64,000 nt of DNA from GAS368 sp965227745 (GTDB lineage Bacteria; Verrucomicrobiota; Verrucomicrobiia; Opitutales; Opitutaceae), in NCBI GenBank assembly GCA_965227745.1, contig OZ245769.1:3906001-3970000 (forward strand), in the 5' to 3' direction. Under the pieces are notes generated by a model. It made no database searches, was not told the origin of the DNA, and saw only the letters and a program-made list of their open reading frames with translations. Both the position numbers and the translations under genes were made by a program. Shown piece by piece: positions 7,052-14,841 of the stretch (its first letter is position 1; the number at the start of each line of letters is the position of its first letter).

Positions 7052-7113
7052 TCTCTGTGCCTCTGTGTCTCTGTGGTTCAAACCCAACCACAAAGTCACA
7101 GCGACCCAGAGAG
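7052..7113. repeat. CTCTGTG-type palindromic element, copy 1
   Basis: The left arm repeats CTCTGTG and ends CTCTGTGGTT. After a short CAAACCC spacer the right arm starts AACCACAAAGTCACAG and ends CAGAGAG, so the whole can fold into an imperfect hairpin of about 25 bp. A near-identical element is at 10351-10415. In the other strand it reads as NHRDTEAQR-like codons, which creates a false short ORF here. Confidence 0.7.
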
Positions 7114-7200
7114 CAACGCGCCGCTTTCCTCCCGCCCTCCCCGATCTTCCTGTTCAATCCTCAGGGTCACGCATCGCGACGCCCCGTGAAAATCACCCCG

Positions 7201-7235
7201 CCCCTTCGCGCCTCTTCGCGCTCTTCGCGGTTAAA
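7201..7235. repeat. TTCGCG-phased intergenic word
   Basis: CCCCTTCGCGCCTCTTCGCG, then CTCTTCGCGGTTAAA. It is the same family as 1783-1812. The rest of the 6607-7452 spacer (terminator, four repeat families, then CTCAGCTCCAGCCTC-type text near 7400) holds no supportable gene. Confidence 0.6.
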
Positions 7236-7452
7236 AAAAACACCGTCCATTCCTCTGGGCTCGCGGCTCTCCGCGCGTGGAAAACCATTGCGCGGCTCGC
7301 GCCCATGCAACGCACGGGCGCGCCCACGCCCTAGACCGTGATCGCTCTCGCATTCGCGGAACCCCGACCTGCGTCGATTGCTCGATGGCCCGGGGCTCGG
7401 CTCTCAGCTCCAGCCTCTAAGCCCTCCGCTTTCCGCGTCCGCGTTCAGCGCC

Positions 7453-8262
7453 TCACTCCGCCTTCCGCTCCACGAGCGGACGCACCCAGATATTCCGGAA
7501 ACGATCCGGGATGGTGTTCTTGTGATCTTGAAAGCGAAACGGCGCGGCCTCGGGGAACTTGCCATCGTAGTTTGTCGCCTTGCGATGCTGCGTCGGCCCG
7601 AGGATCGCGGTGTGGTTTTGCACCACGATGCCATTGGCGATGATCGTCACATACGCGGGCTCGATCACCTTGCCCTCCTTGAGCTTCGGCGCGGTAAAGA
7701 GGATGTCGTAGGTCTGCCACTCGCCCGCCGGGCGCACCGCGTTCACGAGCGGCGGCGTCTGCCCGTACACCGCGCCCGCCATGCCGTCGGCGTAGGTCGG
7801 GTTGTTGTCGCAGTCGAGGATCTGCGTCTCGTAGAGGTTCATGAAGAACACGCCCGCGTTGCCCTTCTTCTGCGAATTGCCGTAGGTCTTCGGGTGCGTC
7901 TTCCACTCGATGTGAAACTGGCAGCTCGCAAACGATTGCTTCGACCACACGTCGCCGCCATTCACGATTAGCTCGCCGTCCTCGATCTTCCACGGGCAGG
8001 GCACGCCGTCCTTGCCGACGAAGGCCGAGGTGTCCTTGCCATCGAAAAGCACGATCGCATCCGCCGGGGCATCGCCCGGTTTTGCGCCCGGCTTTACCGC
8101 CTCGGGACGCGGGCGGTTGAGATCGTGCACCAGCCACTTGCTGCCGGCAAAGATCGGCGGCGTGTCGGTGTAGCCCTCGGGGTAGGGCTTGCCGTCTTTT
8201 TCATCCGCGCGGGCAAACGCCGCCGCAGCCAGGGAGAGAAGCATCAGGGTCGATTTTTTCAT
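7453..8262 (-). CDS. Secreted DUF1080-family protein (3-keto-disaccharide hydrolase-like)
   Basis: A 269-residue exported protein with a signal peptide (MKKSTLMLLSLAAAAFARA). The mature part has the concanavalin-like fold of the DUF1080 family, recognisable from IVLFDGKDTSAFVGKDG, WKIEDGELIVNGGDVWSKQ, FHIEWKTH, GNAGVFFM, EWQTYDILFTAP and the C-terminal NIWVRPL. Family members are frequent in Verrucomicrobiota and Planctomycetota, and some act on 3-keto-glycosides; the exact substrate here is unknown. The length is normal for a single-domain member. The gene stands alone between repeat-rich spacers. The start is set by the signal peptide; its leader is TTTTTACCCTC with no Shine-Dalgarno box. 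Confidence 0.85.
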   Translation of the reverse strand: MKKSTLMLLSLAAAAFARADEKDGKPYPEGYTDTPPIFAGSKWLVHDLNRPRPEAVKPGAKPGDAPADAIVLFDGKDTSAFVGKDGVPCPWKIEDGELIVNGGDVWSKQSFASCQFHIEWKTHPKTYGNSQKKGNAGVFFMNLYETQILDCDNNPTYADGMAGAVYGQTPPLVNAVRPAGEWQTYDILFTAPKLKEGKVIEPAYVTIIANGIVVQNHTAILGPTQHRKATNYDGKFPEAAPFRFQDHKNTIPDRFRNIWVRPLVERKAE

Positions 8263-8630
8263 GAGGGTAAAAACGTCGGGTCAAACAAACGGAGGGTTTT
8301 GAGCGCACCGCACCACGCGGCACCAGCACGCCAGACGCACCAGATACCCAATCGGACCGCCCCGCCGCGAGACTGAAATGGTCGGCGACGAAAAGCTGAG
8401 AGCTCAGAGCTGAGAGTCTAGAGCCGAAAGCAGCGATCACGAGCCATCTTCCGCCATGTCATTGCGAGGAGCGCAGCGACGAAGCAATCCATCTCGCTCA
8501 CCCACGCGCGCCAGCGCCCCGCCTATTTCAAATCCGGCTCCGAGTTCCGGCTCTCAGCCCTAGCCTCTCAGCTTCCGTCCGCCTCCGTTCTCTCAACTCT
8601 CATCCCTCAACTCTCAACTCCTTCCGCCCC
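8263..8630. other. 368-bp repeat-rich spacer
   Basis: No gene is seen. The spacer contains GAGAGCTCAGAGCTGAGAG-type text around 8397-8420, the CATTGCGAGG element at 8458-8495, and CTCTCAACTCTCATCCCTC-type text around 8590-8620. These are low-complexity, G/A- or C/T-phased words like those near 7400. They may serve as transcript ends but have no T tract. Confidence 0.45.
8458..8495. repeat. CATTGCGAGGAGCG dispersed element
   Basis: GTCATTGCGAGGAGCGCAGC followed by GACGAAGCAATCCATC; the ends (ATTGC and GCAAT) are inverted. A diverged relative with the same ends lies at about 3669-3716. It resembles small palindromic intergenic repeats seen in many bacteria; that comparison is from memory. Confidence 0.5.
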
Positions 8631-9140
8631 TCACACCTGCTCCGGCCAAACCCCGTGGCACCGATACTTCGCCCAGAGCGGCGCGGTCTTTTCATTTTTT
8701 CGAAACGCGATCGCCGCGATGCCCACCACCACGCCGCCCGCCCGCTCGATCAGTTCCACGGCGGCCTTAGCCGTCGCCCCCGTCTCGATCCACTCATCGG
8801 TCAACAGCACGCGGGTCCCCACCGGCCACGGCTCCGCGCGCAGCTCGAATACTTTCTCCACCCCGGAGTAATCGCTAAAGCTCACGCGCTCGTTCTTCAC
8901 CGGCAGCTTGCCACCCTTGCGCACCGGCACGAAGCCCACGCCGAGCTTCAGCGCCAGTGCCGTGCCGACCACAAAGCCCAGCGCATCCGTGCCCACCACG
9001 CGCTCCACGCGCGCGTCGCGATACGGCGCGAGGAGATCGTCGACCAGCGCCGCAAAGGCCTCCGGCTCGGCGAAGATCGGGGTCACGTCGCTGCGCTTGT
9101 AGTGCAGCTTGCTCCGGTCGATGAGGCGCAGATAGTCCAC
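8631..9140 (-). CDS. Adenine phosphoribosyltransferase-like protein
   Basis: A 169-residue type I phosphoribosyltransferase most like adenine phosphoribosyltransferase, which makes AMP from adenine and PRPP in purine salvage. It shows DVTPIFAEPEAFAALVDDL (the APRT-type N-terminal text), GTDALGFVVGTALAL, GFVPVRKGGKLP and the PRPP loop VLLTDEWIETGATAKA. The PRPP loop normally reads VDDLLATGGTA; here the second acidic residue is replaced, giving DEWIETG, so the enzyme may be diverged. The nucleoside hydrolase encoded divergently 77 bases away would release free base, which fits a salvage role. Confidence 0.8.
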   Translation of the reverse strand: MDYLRLIDRSKLHYKRSDVTPIFAEPEAFAALVDDLLAPYRDARVERVVGTDALGFVVGTALALKLGVGFVPVRKGGKLPVKNERVSFSDYSGVEKVFELRAEPWPVGTRVLLTDEWIETGATAKAAVELIERAGGVVVGIAAIAFRKNEKTAPLWAKYRCHGVWPEQV

Positions 9141-9217
9141 GCTTCGTTGCAGCCGCCCGCAGCCCGCGACGCAACGCCCAACTTTCCCTCCGCCCCGTTT
9201 CGCCCTAAAAATCCGCC

Positions 9218-10210
9218 ATGCGCCGCAAGGTCATCATCGATCAAGACACGCTCGGCCCCGCCACGACCAACCTCCAGTCCATCGCGCTGCTCCTGCAGTC
9301 GCCCGACACCGAGGTCCTCGGCATCTGCGTGCCCACGGGCGACCACTGGCGCGACCAGCAGGTGCGGCACGCCCTGCGCTTTTTGGAAATCATCGGCCGC
9401 ACCGATGTCCCCGTTGTGCCCGGCGCGCTCATGCCACTCGTCGCCACACCCGCGAGCGTCGCCGCCTGGGAAAAGCGCCATGGCAAACTCGTCTACAATG
9501 GCGCGTGGGACCTCGCCCGCCCCGGCAAATGGGCCGACCCGCACCACCTTCCCGATCTCCCCGAGGGCAACCCCACCACCCTCCCCTCCTCCGAGACCGC
9601 GCCCGAGTTCATCGTGCGCCAAGCCCGCGCGCACCCGGGCGAAATCTCCCTCTGGTGCGCCGGCCCACTCACCGACCTCGCGCAAGCCCTCGCCCTCGAG
9701 CCGCACCTGCCTTCGCTCGTCCGCGAGCTGCACTTCATGGGCGGCGCCTTTCATCCGCTGATCGAGACGCGCGAGTTCCGCCACCACCCGCGCCGCGAGT
9801 TCAATATCCGCTTCGACGCCGAGGCCGCGCACATCGTCCTCCGCGCCGCCTGGCCGCGCGTCACCTGCTCGCCCATCGACGTCTCGCAGCACACGCGCTC
9901 CACGCCCGAGCTCTTCGCCGCCATCGCTCGCGCCGGTACTTCGCTCGCCCGCTACCTCGATCAATTCGGCCCGCGTAATCGCCCGATGTGGGACGAAGTC
10001 GCCGCCGCCACTTGGCTGGACGAGAGTCTAGTCACCCGCTTCGACGACTACTTCATCGACGTCAACACCGACGGCGGCGCCACCCACGGCTACATGCTCA
10101 GCTGGGACCCTGGCTCCGAACCCGCCCAAGGCGAACGCCGCGCCCGCGTCCAAAAACAAATCAACGACGCCCGCTTCTACGACCTCTTCGTCCACCTCTG
10201 CTCCCAATAG
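9218..10210 (+). CDS. Nucleoside hydrolase (IUNH family) with altered calcium motif
   Basis: A 330-residue member of the inosine-uridine nucleoside hydrolase fold, which cleaves the N-glycosidic bond of ribonucleosides. Family features are GALTD-like text CAGPLTDLAQAL, HFMGGAF, the block REFNIRFDAEAAHIVL, PIDVSQHT, and a late aspartate in MWDEVAA with VNTDGGATHGYM after it. The N-terminal calcium motif, normally DTDPGxDD, reads DQDTLGPATTN at residues 8-18: the first two aspartates stay, the DD pair is lost. Either metal binding is rearranged or the protein has another substrate. No signal peptide is seen. It is divergent from the phosphoribosyltransferase gene, consistent with purine salvage. 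Confidence 0.8.
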   Translation: MRRKVIIDQDTLGPATTNLQSIALLLQSPDTEVLGICVPTGDHWRDQQVRHALRFLEIIGRTDVPVVPGALMPLVATPASVAAWEKRHGKLVYNGAWDLARPGKWADPHHLPDLPEGNPTTLPSSETAPEFIVRQARAHPGEISLWCAGPLTDLAQALALEPHLPSLVRELHFMGGAFHPLIETREFRHHPRREFNIRFDAEAAHIVLRAAWPRVTCSPIDVSQHTRSTPELFAAIARAGTSLARYLDQFGPRNRPMWDEVAAATWLDESLVTRFDDYFIDVNTDGGATHGYMLSWDPGSEPAQGERRARVQKQINDARFYDLFVHLCSQ

Positions 10211-10237
10211 ATCTCATCCCGGCAACCGATGAGATCT
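10209..10237. terminator. 9-bp hairpin at the end of the nucleoside hydrolase gene
   Basis: AGATCTCAT at 10209-10217 pairs with ATGAGATCT at 10229-10237 around an 11-base loop. It overlaps the stop codon region of the nucleoside hydrolase gene. No T tract follows, so a terminator role is uncertain. Confidence 0.4.
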
Positions 10238-10242
10238 TGAGT

Positions 10243-10313
10243 TCCGGTAGCCGCAAGCGTGAGCGCGTGGCGGTTCGGTTATCGTCCCAATATCAACCGA
10301 CGGCGGTCGCATT
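10243..10313. repeat. 71-bp dispersed repeat, copy 2
   Basis: Ungapped relative of 6786-6856, sharing ATCGTCC and ATCAACCGACG. The 474-bp spacer 10211-10684 holds, in order, a hairpin, this repeat, a CTCTGTG palindrome, a TTCGCG word and a TTTCGTG word, and no gene. Confidence 0.55.
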
Positions 10314-10350
10314 CGCGCCCCGCGCCCCTCTCCGCCCGAGCCTTCTCCGA

Positions 10351-10415
10351 TCTCTGTGCCTCCGTGCCTCTGTGGTTCAAATCCAAACCACAAAGTCACA
10401 GAGCCACAGAGAAAT
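10351..10415. repeat. CTCTGTG-type palindromic element, copy 2
   Basis: Nearly identical to 7052-7113, differing by a few substitutions and one inserted base in the centre. The left arm ends TCTGTGGTT and the right arm starts AACCACAAAGTCACAG. The conservation of both arms suggests the element moved or was copied as a unit. Confidence 0.7.
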
Positions 10416-10570
10416 CCTTAAGCACCGTTTCAACCTTCGCCTCTTCGCATTCTCTGCGTTTGCTCTCCGTTCCCTCCGTTTCCTTCTGGAAAAACCCGTC
10501 CGCCTTCCGCGTGCTTCGTGGGCCAATCTTCTTGATCTCGTTTCCGCGCCTACGCCAAGCCTTCGCTCCG

Positions 10571-10600
10571 ACCTTCGCATCTTCGCGTCTTTGCGCTTAA
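10571..10600. repeat. TTCGCG-phased intergenic word
   Basis: ACCTTCGCATCTTCGCGTCT followed by TTGCGCTTAA. It is a diverged member of the family at 1783, 6702 and 7201. Confidence 0.5.
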
Positions 10601-10644
10601 CCCAAGATTCATTCCCGCCGCATCACAACCACCGTACTTTCAAC

Positions 10645-10674
10645 TTTCGTGTAGTTCGTGTGTTTCGTGGGCAG
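10645..10674. repeat. TTTCGTG-phased intergenic word
   Basis: TTTCGTGTAGTTCGTGTGTT then TCGTGGGCAG. It matches 5575-5604 in all but a few bases. It lies 10 bases from the stop of the sulfotransferase gene. Confidence 0.6.
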
Positions 10675-10684
10675 CCTCGCCCCG

Positions 10685-11812
10685 TCATTTATACCCCCAC
10701 CGCGCCATACTCTCCCCCGCCACGTCTAAAATCCGCTCCTGCATCCCCGCCGCCAACGGCGCTTTCTCCTGCCGCACATACGCCGGCTGCGCCGCAAAAT
10801 ACGCCGCGAGCCCCGGCCGCACTTCCCCAAAATCCGGCAGACCCAGCGCCCCATACATCGCCTCCAGCACGTCCAGCGGCCGCGCGGTCAACTCCTTGTA
10901 GCTCGTCTCGAAATACTGCCCACGCGGGATCGCGGGCACATCGCGAAACAGCGCGTTAAACATCAGCCCGTACCGCCGCAGCGCCGCCTCCGCCAGCGCA
11001 TCGTGCGCCGGGATCTGCAGGTAGCTGTTCCATCCAATGGATTCATCGAGCGAGAGATGACTGCGCAACACATCCACCGGATGCCGGTGCAGGTGCACAA
11101 ACTTCGCCTTCGGAAATAGCTCCTGCAGCCGCCGCACGCGCGCCGTGTGCGGCGGCGATTTCAAGATGAGTTGCCGCCCTCCGCTTAGGTACGTCGCCTT
11201 CTTCATCGTCCAGAGCAGCGCGTCTTTCCACCGCGCGATTTCCTCCGGTCCCGCTTCATCAAACGTCAGGTATTTGTCGTAGTACGCGCTGCGTCGCGGA
11301 AACACATAACCGAGAAACGGCGACGCCAGTGACCGACTCGCGATCGCAAACTCGTCCTCCTGCGGCGTGCCGGAGCCCACCTGCACGCCGTCCATCGGTC
11401 GCTGCCGCGTGCCGCGCCGGCCAAACACTCCCGCCGACACCAGCGAGGTCGAGGGATGAATCGCCTGTAGCGTCGAAACGTATCCAAAGCGTGGATCGCG
11501 TCCGAGCAACTGATGCAAGTGCGTCGTCCCGCTGCGCCAGAAGCCGAGGAGAAACACCGGCGGGTGCTTGATCTCCGTCGCCGCGATGGCCGCGCCGTAC
11601 CGCTCCTCCTCGCGTCGCGCCATCATCGAGTTAAACCGGCTCAGCAGCCCGAGCACCGCTGCGCGCCCGCGAAACGACCCGTCGATCTCGTTCTCCGCGC
11701 ACAGCCGCTGCCACTCGGCATGGCGAATGCCCACGAGAAAATTCCGCCCCACCCAGTTGCGCTGCGCGAAGCTGGGGCTCGTCCGCCGGGGCGCTGGAAT
11801 TGTATCCGGCAT
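10685..11812 (-). CDS. Sulfotransferase family protein
   Basis: A 375-residue PAPS-dependent sulfotransferase-fold protein. The 5'-phosphosulfate loop is LLGFWRSGTTHLHQLL at about residues 89-104, corresponding to the usual PKSGTTW. The 3'-phosphate motif is HLHRHPVDVLRSHLS in the middle. GQYFETSYKEL matches the family's late ExxYExL text. Such bacterial enzymes sulfate carbohydrates, lipids or small molecules; the acceptor here is not known. Its ATG overlaps the stop of the upstream histidine kinase gene as TAATG, so the two are translationally coupled. There is no signal peptide, so it probably acts in the cytoplasm. Confidence 0.85.
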   Translation of the reverse strand: MPDTIPAPRRTSPSFAQRNWVGRNFLVGIRHAEWQRLCAENEIDGSFRGRAAVLGLLSRFNSMMARREEERYGAAIAATEIKHPPVFLLGFWRSGTTHLHQLLGRDPRFGYVSTLQAIHPSTSLVSAGVFGRRGTRQRPMDGVQVGSGTPQEDEFAIASRSLASPFLGYVFPRRSAYYDKYLTFDEAGPEEIARWKDALLWTMKKATYLSGGRQLILKSPPHTARVRRLQELFPKAKFVHLHRHPVDVLRSHLSLDESIGWNSYLQIPAHDALAEAALRRYGLMFNALFRDVPAIPRGQYFETSYKELTARPLDVLEAMYGALGLPDFGEVRPGLAAYFAAQPAYVRQEKAPLAAGMQERILDVAGESMARWGYK

Positions 11813-13824
11813 TACACGACCGCGACGGCGGGGAAACTCTCAGGGTTGGCGGGCAGCGTGATGCGGAAGATCGTCCCGCCTCCCTCGCCGTCGAGGTGCA
11901 CGATGGTGCCGTGATGCGCGCGGACGATGTCAGCGCAGATCGCGAGGCCGAGGCCCATGCCACTGGTCTTCGACGACTGCGTAAAGGGCCGGAAGAGCGT
12001 TCGCTTCGCCTCCTTGGGCAGGCCCAAGCCATTGTCGCCCACTTCGAGGACGACGCCGCTTTCCCTCACTTCCGTGGTCACGATTACCTCGCGGTTTTCC
12101 GGCAAGGCCGAGACCGCATCGATCGCATTCATTACCAGATTTAGAATCAACTGCCGTAGCGAGGCGGGATCGGCTTGCACGGCATCCTCGAGCGCCGTCA
12201 GCCGCTGCATGATTGCGACTTCCTTTTCCTTCGCCTTTGGCAGCACGAGCCGGAGGCTGCTTTCCACGACTTCGTTCAAGTGCACGAGCTCAAGCTTCGG
12301 GTGCCGCGGCCGCCCCAAGTCCATCAGGCCGCTCACGAGATCTTCAATGCGGGTGATTTCGCCGGGCAGCACGTTGACGAAGAGGCGCTGAAACTCCGGT
12401 TCCCCAAACCGCGAGGGCGCGGCGAAGATCAGGCTCTTGATCGTCACGAGCGGGTTGCGAATCTCGTGCGCCAAGCTCGCCCCGAGCAGGCCAGCCGTGG
12501 CGAGCTGCTCCGCCTCGCGGGCCTGCTGGGCGAGGAGCACGCGCGAGAGGCCGCCCTCGATGATCACGGCGCTGTCTTTCAGAAATTGAATGTCGACCCA
12601 CGTAAAGGGTCGCTGATCGCTCCGGGTGCACAGCGCGAGGGCAAAGGCCGGGCTCCCCTCGCCGCCCGGCCCGGCCACGATCACGCCGAGCCGATGCGTC
12701 CGCATGTAGTCGCCGATTTCCGATTTCACCTCGGGCGGAAGCTCGCGCTGCAGTCGCTCGGGCGTCACCCAGCCCTGCCCGGCGAGCTCGACCTCAGCTG
12801 GCAGGGTCAGCGGCGGCAGCGCGTTTTCGCTGGGGCGCGCATCGTGGTTCATGATGATGAATGCATGCTCGGTGCGGCCCCAGTTCGCCAAGATATCGGT
12901 AAACTTCGCCTCGAGCGCCGCCCACTCCAGCCGTTGCCGGCTCGCGGCCAGCAGACTCCGGCGGACCGACTCGCTGTTTTCATCGCCGCCCCAAAACGCC
13001 GCATTCCACTGGTGCAGCCGCTCGATCGCAAAGACCACAAGCAGCGCCGTGAGCACGATGACCACCGGTTTGCCCGCGAAGCGCTCCCCGTGATACACCG
13101 CGACGGAGAGCAGCAAAATTACCGCCGTGACCGAGAGGAGCTTGCCGAGCGTGGAGCGAAAGAGCTGCCGCGCATCGAAGATCTTTCGTGAGGTCACGGC
13201 CCATGCCGTCACGCTGTAAAAAGTCACGCTCAGCCACGGCAGCGGTCGGCGCAGTTCCGGCAGGTCGAGATATTCGCCGAGGAAACTAAGGGCCATGCCG
13301 AGCAGGCACGCCAGCGTGCCGCCCAAAATTAGAAACTGCAGCTCGACGCGCCGGATACCCTCGCACTGCCGCATCTGCCGGACGGCCTGCGCAAACAGCG
13401 CGACATACTCGAGGCCGATCACCACGAAGTACACATTGCGCCCCCAGCCGACGCGCGCGTTTTCGCGCGTCGATTCCGCCGGAAACACATAGTCGGTGAA
13501 GCACAGCACCACCACCGCCGCCGTGATTAGCATCCAGGGCCAGCCCCGCTGAAACGTCCGCGCGCTAAACGGCTCGCCCTTGATCGTCTCCTTGAGAATC
13601 CACAGCAGCCACGGCAGCAGGGCCGAGGTCGCGCTCGCCATGCGCAGCCAAAAGACGATGTCGGTGCTGCTCGGGTTGATCTGCGTCAACGCACCGAGCC
13701 AGAGGCACACACCGAAAGAGAGCAGGAGAAACCCGCGGTTGATCGCGCGCGTGGGGTTCGCGCGCCAGACCCCGAGACCCACCACGGCGGCAACTACGAG
13801 GCCGACAATTTGGACAGGAGTCAT
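11812..13824 (-). CDS. Membrane histidine kinase with multi-pass sensor
   Basis: A 670-residue sensor kinase. The N-terminal 280 residues contain about seven or eight hydrophobic segments in a 7TM-kinase-like arrangement. A roughly 150-residue linker resembling a GAF-type domain follows. The phosphoacceptor box SLAHEIRNPLVTIKSL has its histidine near residue 452, then an N box LILNLVMNAIDA, the G1 box VGDNGLGLP, and the G2 box SGMGLGLAI. It should autophosphorylate in response to a membrane or cytoplasmic signal. No response regulator gene is nearby, so the partner is elsewhere. The stop overlaps the sulfotransferase start. The architecture recalls PrsK-type kinases of exosortase systems, but nothing else from such a system is in the window. 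Confidence 0.88.
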   Translation of the reverse strand: MTPVQIVGLVVAAVVGLGVWRANPTRAINRGFLLLSFGVCLWLGALTQINPSSTDIVFWLRMASATSALLPWLLWILKETIKGEPFSARTFQRGWPWMLITAAVVVLCFTDYVFPAESTRENARVGWGRNVYFVVIGLEYVALFAQAVRQMRQCEGIRRVELQFLILGGTLACLLGMALSFLGEYLDLPELRRPLPWLSVTFYSVTAWAVTSRKIFDARQLFRSTLGKLLSVTAVILLLSVAVYHGERFAGKPVVIVLTALLVVFAIERLHQWNAAFWGGDENSESVRRSLLAASRQRLEWAALEAKFTDILANWGRTEHAFIIMNHDARPSENALPPLTLPAEVELAGQGWVTPERLQRELPPEVKSEIGDYMRTHRLGVIVAGPGGEGSPAFALALCTRSDQRPFTWVDIQFLKDSAVIIEGGLSRVLLAQQAREAEQLATAGLLGASLAHEIRNPLVTIKSLIFAAPSRFGEPEFQRLFVNVLPGEITRIEDLVSGLMDLGRPRHPKLELVHLNEVVESSLRLVLPKAKEKEVAIMQRLTALEDAVQADPASLRQLILNLVMNAIDAVSALPENREVIVTTEVRESGVVLEVGDNGLGLPKEAKRTLFRPFTQSSKTSGMGLGLAICADIVRAHHGTIVHLDGEGGGTIFRITLPANPESFPAVAVV

Positions 13825-13989
13825 GCGCAGTGCAGCTTCGGCGTGTTCGTTCCGGTCACGTCAGGTGTGAGGGCAGATGGCAATCTAAGGCCGAATCTCG
13901 CCCGTCGCCGGTGTGAAAAACAAGTTCATTCTCCACGGCGCGCGGCATAAATGCCAGGCGCCGACCGGTTGCATCGCCTTTCGCGACGC

Positions 13990-14841
13990 TCACACGGTCC
14001 CCGCGTCGCGCAACACCGGCCAGCTCCACGCCGGGCCCACCAGCGCCTGCACGAGCCGGCGGCAGGTGGCGGCGGCTTTCTCGATCGCGGCGGCCAGCGT
14101 GGTATCGTCATGTATCGCTCCGGCGGATACTTCCGGCGCCCACGCATCGTCGTCGAGCTGCTCGAGCCGGCGCGCATCCGGGTACGTCGGGCGGCCCTGC
14201 CGCTGCCGCAGTTCGTGCAGCAGGCGCAGGTTGGCCTCGATGAGTTGGTGGTGCAGCCAGCGCTGCGCCGCCACCCGCTCCCCTCGGCGGAGGAGTCGCT
14301 TCGTCGCCACGTAATCGCACACAAAGCCCTCCGCGATCTCGACGACCTCGGCATTCGCAATCCGCGGGAGGGGCACGGCGGTGGTGACAAACTGCGCCAG
14401 CCGCGCCGCGTTGACCTGATCTTTCAGTATCTTGTAGCCGCCCACCAGTACGAGCGCGAGATCGGCCAGCGCCCGGCGCACGAGGGGATTTTCCGCGCCA
14501 CCCGGCACGGCCACCTGCGTCGCCACCCCGGCCATCTGTTCAAAGGGAATGACCACGAGGTCCAGTTCACCATCGTCGAAAAGCGCCGTGACCTTGCGTG
14601 AACTCCCCAGCCGCCCGACCCGCGACACAAACGCCCGCAGCTCACCCAACCCGAGCGCGGCAAAGGCCGCCCGACTCTCGAATGGCTTCGAATCCGTCGT
14701 GACGATCTGAAAATCCCAGTCCGAACTCGCATCCGCGCCGCCGGCCTTCCCCGCCTCGCGCACGCGGGAGCCGATTTGCACGAGGACCTTGATTGTATCG
14801 GCGCGCTGCGCCCATTCGATGAAACGTTGGCCAGGGTTCAT
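13990..14841 (-). CDS. ANT(6)/AadS-like nucleotidyltransferase
   Basis: A 283-residue protein of the nucleotidyltransferase superfamily, resembling streptomycin 6-adenylyltransferases. The active-site pattern is GSRVREAG and, further on, SSDWDFQIVT, giving the GS...DxD-like arrangement; ELDLVVIP may supply the third acidic residue. The C-terminal half has helical text RRGERVAAQRWLHHQLIEANL like that of the family. Chromosomal homologues often have no proven resistance role, so resistance is not claimed. No mobile element is next to it. The start ATG at 14841 gives normal length (about 280-290). The spacer to the kinase gene (13825-13989) has no clear feature. Confidence 0.72.
   Translation of the reverse strand: MNPGQRFIEWAQRADTIKVLVQIGSRVREAGKAGGADASSDWDFQIVTTDSKPFESRAAFAALGLGELRAFVSRVGRLGSSRKVTALFDDGELDLVVIPFEQMAGVATQVAVPGGAENPLVRRALADLALVLVGGYKILKDQVNAARLAQFVTTAVPLPRIANAEVVEIAEGFVCDYVATKRLLRRGERVAAQRWLHHQLIEANLRLLHELRQRQGRPTYPDARRLEQLDDDAWAPEVSAGAIHDDTTLAAAIEKAAATCRRLVQALVGPAWSWPVLRDAGTV

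Noticed and set aside
6821..7099. 92-codon minus-strand frame with NHRDTEAQR text
   Set aside because: This text is the translation of the CTCTGTG intergenic repeat and the frame also crosses another inverted repeat.
11812..13824. Exosortase/PEP-CTERM system (PrsK-like kinase)
   Set aside because: Architecture is only similar; no exosortase, PEP-CTERM protein or PrsR-type regulator was found in the window.
13990..14841. Acquired aminoglycoside-resistance gene
   Set aside because: Only fold-level similarity to ANT(6) enzymes is visible, base composition matches the neighbours, and no mobile element is adjacent.
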